Below are positions 56,658 to 64,000 of a DNA stretch of 64,000 bases, piece by piece. How positions within the stretch are numbered: position 1 is the first letter of the stretch; every line of letters begins with the position of its first letter. Under the pieces are notes generated by a model. It saw nothing but the letters and a program-made list of their open reading frames with translations, made no database searches and was not told the DNA's origin. Both the position numbers and the translations under genes were made by a program. This DNA comes from Pelomyxa schiedti (lineage: Eukaryota; Evosea; Pelobiontida; Pelomyxidae): the NCBI GenBank assembly GCA_020536535.1, contig JAHLWZ010000185.1:18927-82926 (forward strand). The letters are read 5' to 3'.

Positions 56658-58641
56658 ATGACGGACGACAGTGGGGCTGAGGGACCACAACCGGGAGCAA
56701 TACTCACGACTAATGCGGAGATCCAACACGATGAGGAGTTTGACAATAGTCAAATAACTACGGAAAGTGCATCTGATGTGAGGCGTGGTAGACTGAGAGT
56801 GGCTCTGTTGGGCACATCTTTCCTGCTTCTATTTTCTGCCTACAATGGCACGCAAAATTTACAAGTGTGGGCATTTGAAACAAATACAACCTGGAAACTT
56901 AACATAGTACCTTTGTGCAGACAGCTGTAAACGGGAAGTTGGGTTACTGGAGTCTCGCTTGTATTTATGCGCCATTGAGCTTCTTTAATCCATTCAGTAC
57001 TTATTTTTTCTGTTTCAATACTTAATCCTTTTGAAATACCAATTTACAATTTTTTATTTCTTCGACTCCCGAAGCGCCCCTTATCCTCAACAAGATTAGT
57101 ACAAAATGGGCGACCATTTTATCAGCTACAACGTATGTTCTCTATATCGGCACCAATATTCGTATCATACCGGGTACCAATGACGCTTTCTTTTTACATC
57201 TAATCGTTCTTTAGCACTTTATTTCATTTCGTCTATATTACTTGGGGTTGGAGCATGCATCCTCTGGGCTGCCCAAGGTGTCCTTATGTCTGGCTATTCC
57301 ACTGCGGAAACAATGGTTTCTCTAACCAAAATATTATTCCTCATTACACTCTCATCGTTGTTTCCAAGGCATTCAATACGAGTATTTTCTACGGACTCCA
57401 TTCGTTAAGCAATGTTTTTGGAAATGTTGCATCCTCCATTTTTTTCCGTAAGCACATCCTTGCTTCTTTACGGAAGTAACGAAGATGTTATTTCAAATGT
57501 AGAAATTGGATTATCAACAAGTACGGTGTTCATCATACTTACGTGCTTGGCTGCTGGAGCAAATGGATCATTCTTCCTTCTTTCTGATGTAACTTCAGAA
57601 GATATTTCCAAGGTTAATAAATTGTCATTGAAAATCTCACCGCAATGCAGGGAGGAACCCTAAAGAACTTGTTACTTGCAACTATTGTACTCTTTAAGGT
57701 TGATCAGTTTATTTGAACCCGTTTCCCCATCTTTTCTTACCTAGAAAAGGATAAGAGGTTTCTCCTGATGACACCTCTTGGACTCTTCCTGTCTTTTCAT
57801 AAATGCCTCTTCTGGGCAACAGTACCGGCGTTAATTGGTTAGTGCTCATTGGCAGCTACTGAACGTGATACGTTTAAATTCAGCTCTTTGTAGGGAAAGA
57901 TTATGTGGGTTTCATCATTGCCTGTGGTGGTGTTGTACTATCTCTCGGGTCATTTGTTGGAGGTCCCCTCATTAATTTGATGGGTCGCGCCAGAGTCATT
58001 CTACTGGGAGGAATATTTGGCATTTTGTCACAAGGATTACTAGCAATTGTATTGCTATTTGGAATAACGAAAATCTGGTGGTTTGCAGCCCTTGTTCTTC
58101 TTCAGGCTTGCACTGAATGCCGTATGCAACCCTTTATGTTTTATCTGTACTTATACTTTCAAAGTCTTCGAAGTTTTAGTGATGTCAACCATTGGCTTGC
58201 TGTGGCCTCAACGAGCAGCTGGATTTTCTGCGTACGTCACCTTTAAACTTCTATACTATTCTCTCACATTGAACGTAACTACAGTTGGAGGTTGTTCATT
58301 TTCTTCTTTCTCACTGTGTGGTTTATGACAGCACCCTGGATTCCTTCATGGGTTCTAGTGGTATTCTACACTAATATTCCTTCCCTTTGACAAACACAAT
58401 TCAGGTGTCTGCGGTTATCACACTGCTGCCTGGGCTGTTTGCCTTTGTGTACCTTGCCAACCATATCCCCTCCCCAAACCCACAGGCCCACAAGAAGCTC
58501 ATAGAAATGACACCTACACACACCGAAACCCACAGCAGTTCTCCCGCCGAACCCGGGACTCCCACTGCATTGCCCAAACAGGAACAGGCACCAGAACCTG
58601 AACCGGAGCAAGAACCTCACCCCCCAACAGACACCAACTAA
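56658..58641 (+). CDS. UNC-93-like major-facilitator membrane protein
   Basis: Polytopic membrane protein of the UNC-93/MFS group. The cytosolic N-terminus is acidic (MTDDSGAEGPQPG). The first helix carries the family motif LLFSAYNGTQNLQ. Later exons give hydrophobic segments (GYWSLACIYAPLSFFNPF; FISSILLGVGASILWAAQG; TVFIILTCLAAGANGSFFLL; FIIACGGVVLSLGSFVGG; VILLGGIFGILSQGLLAIVL), consistent with about 11-12 helices over eight or more exons. The tail is a Pro/Glu repeat (EPEPEQEPHPP). Relatives act as channel regulators or trafficking chaperones; the substrate cannot be predicted. Stop 58641. Confidence 0.83.
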
Positions 58642-58715
58642 AATCCTTCATGCACCTTTTCAGAACCAGTTTTCTTCGCCTTTGCTGTTTCCAGTACTAA
58701 CCGCCACAAAAAAAC

Positions 58716-60497
58716 ATGACTGACGACGAACGGCACGTGGAGACCACCCCACCAAGTTGTTGTTCACTTCTTTCCACTCCCACCCTTCTCTTCCCTCCCA
58801 TAACCACGCCACATCCGACATACAGGCGTGGAAGCAACAACCTCTACCACGACGTCCACGAGCACTTCGACAGTTTCAGAATGCTCCCCAACGACGGCCG
58901 CGACATCGAGTGCGAGTCCGAGTGCTGGTGCCAGTGCCATCACGAGCACGAGCACCGCGGCTACGAAATTCCAAAGCTCCTTGCTGTTGACAGGTGAGGG
59001 CCGCTGTGAGAGAATTATTATGGGATAGAGGGTAGGATTAGGTCCGTGGAATGCTAATATTGGGTGGGTGTTTCACCTTTATTTTGTTTTGGTTTTTTTT
59101 AGATGATCAGATAGTGGCTCTGGGTGTGCCGCGTGATCAGGCAGAGATGTATAGGCGCAAGCATTACCAGTACAGTTTCGGGATTTCTACTTGGTACGAG
59201 GCTTTGAAGGTTTGTTTGGACTTTATCTGTTGGGCTTTTTCTTTTAACTAAAAGGTTTGAACCAGGAACACACCTTCAGGTCTTCATTTTTGTCAATCTC
59301 GTATGATGAGGCAAGAGCAATTGTAAATAAAAACAGGCATAATGTAACTGAAGCGGAACAAGCTATCATTGATTCACTTCAAGAAAGGTAAGTTCTTCTA
59401 GGTAAGAAATAGCCCGTAAGTTGGACTACAAGACTAGAACTATTGATGAAGACCGAGTACCCTGGTGGTGCATTTATGAAACTGAACACTAGAAGCCCGA
59501 AGGATGTTCCTTTGGACCAAGACTTGGATGTACCTTACCTCTTCAAAAATACTCACTACTGAATATAAACAAGTGCAGTGATTTGGCAAAGAGCTTGGTT
59601 GAACTCTTGAATGCCATACCTCCAGAAAAACGTAACAATAACTCCGAAACAATTGCTTTTGTGAAAGCAACGGGAGACTGGATGAAGTGCCCAAATTCTA
59701 GCAAAGTTATTCAGGTCACCTGCATCGTGTCCCTAAGTATTATGTCTGACTTCTTTTGGCTAGTTGCTAGTAGAGAGTACTAGGGTGAGGGAGGATCTGT
59801 CCAAGTGCATGGATTTCCCTCCTGCTTTATTTGAAGCCAGTATCACCCTACGGGAGTGGATTCCACATGTCCCTCATAATCCTCACATGGAATTCCGTGG
59901 GTATGTCACTACTTGTGAAAAGTTTTATCGACACTCTGCAGCTTTGTTTATAAAAAGAACCTCAACGCCCTTACACAGGTAGGTTTTGGTTGCAATTTCT
60001 TTTCTAATCCTTTTTCCCCCAGTACTTGAGCTTTCTTTTCTTCCCTGAGCTTGTCGAGCAAAAGGAAGCAATACAAGCAAGAATTTGCGCATTCCATGAA
60101 GAAATAAAAACCAGAATACCGCATGAGAGTTATGTAATTGGTACACATTACCTCACTTTTCCACTGTTGCCTCTGACCACACCCGGAAGATTTCTATGTA
60201 ACACCGGAGCGGGTAATGATAATCGAGCTGAATCCCTTCGTATTTTGCCCAATCGCCGCTTAGTAGTTTCTTATTTCTTCTACCAGCATTCAGGAGCGGG
60301 GGCTTCTCTATTCAGCTGGAAAAATGACCGGGAGAAGTTCATGAATGGTCCTTTTGAATTCCGCATTGTAGAGGAACCAATCACCAACCCAGAGGAGGAC
60401 CCTCTTCTCTTGGTTCCCGCAAAGTGGAGAAACTTCATAGTACAATCTAGACCGGACAAGGTTTTTCCCTCTTTCACCTTTTATTAACCAGGAGTAA
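58716..60497 (+). CDS. CDC123/D123-like ATP-grasp protein
   Basis: Relative of CDC123, an ATP-grasp factor that helps assemble translation initiation factor eIF2. Exon joins keep phase: MTDDERHVETTPPS, intron, a Thr/Ser-rich linker, TDDQIVALGVPRDQ, FGISTWYEALKEHTFRSSFL, SISYDEARAIV, AFMKLNTRSPKDVPLD, ASITLREWIPHV, MEFRGYV, LVEQKEAIQARICAFHEEI, then HSGAGASLFSWKNDREKFMN and GPFEFRIVE. The motif (N/S)TRSPKDV and the tail GAG.FSW are typical of the CDC123-like subgroup in protists and viruses rather than human CDC123. One intron is only about 33 nt (59392-59424). The last exon adds one Glu codon and TAA at 60497. Confidence 0.83.
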
Positions 60498-60666
60498 CCC
60501 CAGCACAGAGTTATTGCCAACTTATGTGAATGTATTTTTTTTCCGAGATGGTCGAGACGATTCAATTGATTGGCCAATCACGCACAATAAAGTGTAAACC
60601 AAAAATTCTTTGTTTTATCAATCAAGGCACATTACAAAACAAACAATTAAGTCTTTGCCACGGGAA

Positions 60667-62016
60667 TCACCACCTGAACAAGTGAGTCGAGTCAGTGTCA
60701 TAGAATGTTTTCGCCCTAGCAACTCCTTTCTTTGCTGCCTCTCTGATGTTCTTGATTCCCTCTTCTGGTACAAATGTTAGTGAAAACTGTGAATTGTAGT
60801 GTATTGCATGCCATAGGAGCTCTTGAAATTTCTCACATCGGGGAGCAGTGTATCACGTAGGATCCCAATCACATCCATCACTCCAGCATATGGAACAAAC
60901 TCCCACCTCTTCGAGGCTGAACCTTTGGGTCCGGATGCAGGGCCATAGGGCATCTCCACTGTTGCAAATTCAAGTGGGTTGCGTGTAACCACAGATCCGC
61001 AAGGCAGTTCGACACTACAGTTTTCCCCTGGGCGATACTCACAGAACCACCATGTCTCAAATGTAGATAAGCAGCCACGCACCGGACGAGTAATCCCTAT
61101 CTTTGCATTCATCTGCCATGCGCAAACAAGCTATTTTGTTACAGAGTGAGTCTTCATTAGGGAAATGACGAGGATATACCTTAGCAATAAGTGGATACAT
61201 GCTGGCTTCATCCTTAACATCTTTCATTTCCACAATCAGGGAGATGGCCCACTTGTTAGCTACGACGTCATCAGTACACAAGGATCGCAGGACAAACTCT
61301 GATGGTGTGTTACAGCTTCCTCCCCTCTTGAGCTGTTCTTCGTAAAAAGCTAGAAGCCTGTCTGACCCACTATGGCCCGTTCCTAGTGCTCCTTGGCTTG
61401 GGCGCTGGGGCATTGGCGGGGGTGCAGCACTGCGTTGGGGTACTTGTACTTGTGTGGGAGCACAAGGCTCCACAGTCTCCTGTGATGTGGGCGTCGTACT
61501 GGTTGTTTGGGTGTGGGTCATAGATTCCGGGTGCTCGTACTCTATCTCATCCAAACTCGATCTTTCAAGTTGAGAGCTTTCAAGGTCTGTTTTTGTTGTT
61601 TGACAGGAACTTGTTAAATATAGATACAATAGAGGGGACCAACTTTCTGCAAAGGTTATAGAAGTAAGGCGAGAGCAGGAGGCGACAGACATGGCACGGA
61701 TTATCTCCCATACAAACAATGAACGGGGCTTCTCCACACGAGCAGCCCCCCAGTTTCCAGCGGCAGCAGTAGTGAGAATATTCTGAACAGCCTAATCTCA
61801 TGTTATAAAAACAAATATGCCATATGCGTTCGCTTATTTAAAAACGTCGTAAGAACAGACCACAACCTGACGAAGCACATTGGGTACGTCCTTGTCTTTA
61901 TGGTAGAGTATTTGCGGGTCAATCCTACGCACCGTAATCTCCCTCACATCCGTGACGTCGACTTTGGGGTAGATCTTGTGCAGATCGCGCTCGTTCGTAA
62001 TGAAATCAAACGCCAT
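60667..62016 (-). CDS. Unknown protein, possibly Crinkler-related
   Basis: Start ATG 62016 (MAFDFITNERDLHKIYPKVD). Exons join to AVQNILTTAAAGNWGAARVE, KPRSLFVWEIIRAMS, a Thr/Pro/Gln-rich linker, SDRLLAFYEEQLKRGG, NKWAISLIVEMKDVKDEA, then after a 67-nt intron AKIGITRPVRGCLSTFETWW, FCEYRPG. A last small exon probably encodes EEGIKNIREAAKKGVA and stops at 60667 (HLFRW). The pairs LIVEMK and LSTFETWWF recall the nuclease-like segment and the LTTYxxTWF motif I remember from Crinkler/kinase-effector families in fungi and protists. This is weak similarity, not a secure assignment. No kinase domain follows. Confidence 0.55.
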
Positions 62017-62030
62017 GCAAAACTACGACT

Positions 62031-62972
62031 ATGCAATGCACACTGAGCAACAACAGCAACTCCCTCACCAACAATTTTAATTGCCTTTGGTCTTTGAGAT
62101 CCACAACATCGCGCCTTGCATCGTCTTTACTACCCTTTTTTTTTGTGTTTGATGTCTTTTTGTCCACGAAAATCCAAAGCAAAAAACTTCTCGAATTTTG
62201 CAGAACATTGTTGGGTTGTAACATCCCATTACTACGTTTCAGTGCCAACACCCTCTCTCTTCCCTCTGAAGTGTGTTACATATTTTGGAAGCAAGTCAAG
62301 GTTCTCATGTTCAAAGGTAACAATTCCAGTTGTCATTTCGTTCACACTCCTGGATCACAGAAATATTTTCGGGGGCATCATAGTGTACAATCCACCAGTG
62401 TCGTGGATTGTACACTATGATGCCCCCGAAAATATTTTGGTGATCCAGGAGCGTGAACGAATCAAGACCATGACAACTGGAATTGTTACCTTTCGCCCAC
62501 AGAACTGCAAGGTATTTTCATTGACCTTTCTTCCCACAATTAAGCCAATATAGGTTCCATCTTTGTTGCAATGCATTGACAACCAAGTTCAGTGTCATCA
62601 AAAGAAAGTTCAGTGTAATCAGGAAATGAAGGCTTATATAGAACAGAGCTCCAGGAATTTGGCTGAACTGGTTGCCCTCAGTTTGTTGCAGCCCTGTTGT
62701 TTTTTGGCACTAATGTTTCAAAGGGGAATCACACCAAGAGTTGCAAGCAAAACATGATGCCTTGCAGACACAACTTCAAAGTAGTTTTCAAGAAACTCAG
62801 ACAGCTCCACCAAAAAACCAGTGACAAGCTAGTGATCGCTGAAACCAATTTGGCCCTAGCTGGGGATGAGCTCAATAAGAGGCAGTGTGAATTGAGGATT
62901 CTGAAGAAAGGTTTGCTTGTACATAAAGTGGTGACTGTTTAACCTTACCTTTTAGACCCGAAAGAGACATAG
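62031..62972 (+). CDS. Coiled-coil gene with exon-antisense intron
   Basis: Protein of unknown function. The securely read part is CYIFWKQVKVLMFK, intron 62317-62398, then VSWIVHYDAPENILVIQERE, MTTGIVTFRPQNCK, intron (62511-62551), VPSLLQCIDNQV, then a Gln/Lys-rich coiled coil (MKAYIEQSSRNLAELVAL; ESHQELQAKHDALQTQL). After that the heptad pattern continues in the next frame (KLVIAETNLALAGDELNKRQ), so one base or one small exon is unexplained. Stop near 62972 in that frame. The ATG at 62031 is only 14 bp from the divergent neighbour's ATG, so the true start may be later. No membrane segment is seen in the core. Confidence 0.55.
62313..62493. repeat. Near-perfect inverted repeat: intron antisense to next exon
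   Basis: Left arm 62313-62395 and right arm 62403-62493 are reverse complements, with a 7-nt centre. By hand alignment they differ by three substitutions and one 8-nt gap over about 83 aligned positions. The right arm is exon (IVHYDAPENILVIQER region). The left arm coincides with a GT-AG intron, 62317-62398, that restores frame in phase 1 (codon split G|TG). The transcript should fold into a long hairpin pairing intron with exon. Confidence 0.9.
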
Positions 62973-63040
62973 GATGCTTTGAAAACAAAAACCCTGTTCT
63001 TGTGATTAAATTCTTTCCTTAGCAAATCACATTTTTTTTT

Positions 63041-63536
63041 TTAATAGAAAGGGGGAATACAGGAGTTCCACAGTTGTTGCTCGAAGTCCTTTGGGTATTC
63101 ATCAACAGCAGGATATCCTTTTGCAGACCTGACGAAATGGAACATGTAGTCGATGGTGATTGCTTCGAAGTTGGCGTTCGAAATGTTCCCGTTCTACAGT
63201 GTGCTTAAGGGAAATATTCTCTGCATCGCCGTGATGTTGTGAAACTTCGTGGGGCCTCGGGCGCAGTAGTGTCACATTGCCGATTGTACATGATATGTAA
63301 TACACGTGCGTATCGCATAATTCCCCCTGCTGGTAAGGAACAAGCCACGGTAGCAGCAAGTGCCACACCAACGGCACCACTACAAAGCCCGTGGTCACTT
63401 TGGTTAGTGCAGGACAGATTTCCTGTGCCAAATGGCTTTTCCGAATATGCTGGTTGTATTGAAGGGGTATCCCCCCTGTTTCTGTGTTTGGAGTAGAGTC
63501 GGTTGATCTGGCTGAGTCGAATTTCAACGCCATCAT
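63041..63536 (-). CDS. Small unknown protein
   Basis: Two exons in phase: ATG 63536 (MMALKFDSARSTDSTPN) to LLRPRPHE, intron about 63192-63243 (GTTTCAC...CTGTAG), then NGNISNANFEAITIDYMFHF, VRSAKGYPAVDEYPKDF and the end LWNSCIPPFY at 63041. The first exon has a hydrophobic stretch (GFVVVPLVWHLLLPWLVP) that could be one membrane helix. No family recognised. The second exon looks strongly coding, the first less so, and another start or upstream exon is possible. Confidence 0.5.
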
Positions 63537-63662
63537 CAGATGTTTCGGTTTTTCATTTAGAATTTAAATATTTATAAACCAGCAACGGCTGGTGAAGAGA
63601 CGGGCGTGTGAAGTCTATTGATTTGTATCCGAAGACACTGATCACGATTTGAGTGTTGACAC

Positions 63663-64000
63663 ATGCCTCCAAAGTCAGGACAGGAGGCACTACTGAGTTG
63701 GTGCAAAAAGTGCACTGAGGGCTATAAAGATGGTGTGCGTGTCGGCTCATGATTTTTCGCGTTTTTCTTTTGCTTGTCTGACCAATTCACATTGGGCAGT
63801 CAATGTAGCGAACTTTCACATGTCTTGGAAAGACGGTAGGGTGATTTTAGATATCTTTCTGTATAAATTTGTGAATTCGCACCCATCCGGGCTTGTTTAA
63901 TGTTTTATTCTTCTCCTTAGGGCTTGCTTTTTGTGCAATGATACATCACTACCATCCAGAGGCTATGAATTTTTCTGCACTGAGAAAAGAAAATATTGCC
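63663..64000 (+). CDS. Calponin-homology domain protein (5' part)
   Basis: Partial gene running off the right edge. Exons join in phase: [23 protein letters not shown], then [13 protein letters not shown], then [20 protein letters not shown]. This is the first half of a type CH domain as in fimbrin, alpha-actinin, smoothelin or EHBP-like proteins, which bind actin or act in signalling. Introns at about 63733-63800 and 63836-63920. The N-terminus starts directly with the CH domain. The rest of the protein lies outside the window, so the full architecture is unknown. Confidence 0.9.

Noticed and set aside
61150-61190. Possible AT-AC (U12-type) intron at GTATATCCTC in the 60.7-62.0 kb gene
   Set aside because: An AT-AC reading would give an intron under 30 nt. 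The GT-AG intron of about 67 nt ending GGCAG restores frame and fits better.
62031-62553. Reading straight through both arms of the palindrome as one exon (frame 62116-62553)
   Set aside because: It would encode the antisense copy as protein. The intron 62317-62398 instead joins two coding-like segments in phase with canonical GT-AG ends.

Overview
This window is nuclear DNA from a gene-dense, intron-rich unicellular eukaryote. Almost every protein is split by GT-AG introns. Most introns are short, roughly 30-100 nt, with a pyrimidine-rich 3' end and often a CTAAC-type branch point just before the AG. Coordinates below are outer bounds of spliced genes. Exon joins were made by hand from protein homology and reading phase. 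The protein set (TKL receptor kinase, Rac with a CAAX box, BEACH protein, Sel1 and ankyrin-like proteins, GH25 lysozyme, Crinkler-type NTPase/nuclease) suggests an amoebozoan or a similar phagotrophic protist. A radical-SAM enzyme of the AmmeMemoRadiSam type, mainly known from prokaryotes, points weakly towards an anaerobic lineage such as Archamoebae. That placement is inference.

Layout. 1-12.4 kb: protein tyrosine phosphatase (-), Rac-like GTPase (+), Rad6-like ubiquitin E2 (+), Sel1-repeat protein (+), NOL10/Enp2 (+), small HNH nuclease (+), type I DnaJ (-). 12.4-17.7 kb: an accessory region with a GC-rich hairpin, imperfectly repeated blocks, a (CGAAA)n tract, a Pro/Ser-rich ORF, an IS630/Tc1-type transposase and a probably 5'-truncated propeller-like gene. 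17.9-35 kb: ankyrin-like protein (+), secreted GH25 lysozyme (+), a ~7 kb receptor TKL kinase (-), AmrS radical-SAM enzyme (-), U11/U12-65K (RNPC3) of the minor spliceosome (+), cathepsin-D-like protease (-). 35-54 kb: Crinkler-type NTPase/nuclease (+), xanthine dehydrogenase/aldehyde oxidase family enzyme (+), giant BEACH protein (-). 54-64 kb: Gln-rich zinc-finger protein (-), UNC-93-like transporter (+), CDC123-like protein (+), a possible second Crinkler-related gene (-), a coiled-coil gene whose intron is an inverted copy of its own downstream exon (+), a small unknown gene (-), and the start of a calponin-homology protein (+).

The genes do not form an operon or one pathway. Neighbours are often divergent or convergent with short spacers: about 80 bp between lysozyme and receptor kinase, and about 30 bp between the XDH-family gene and the BEACH gene. 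The most unusual single observation is the exon-antisense intron at 62.3-62.5 kb. Next come the Crinkler-type protein, the eukaryotic AmrS and the minor-spliceosome protein. No tRNA, rRNA or CRISPR was found.
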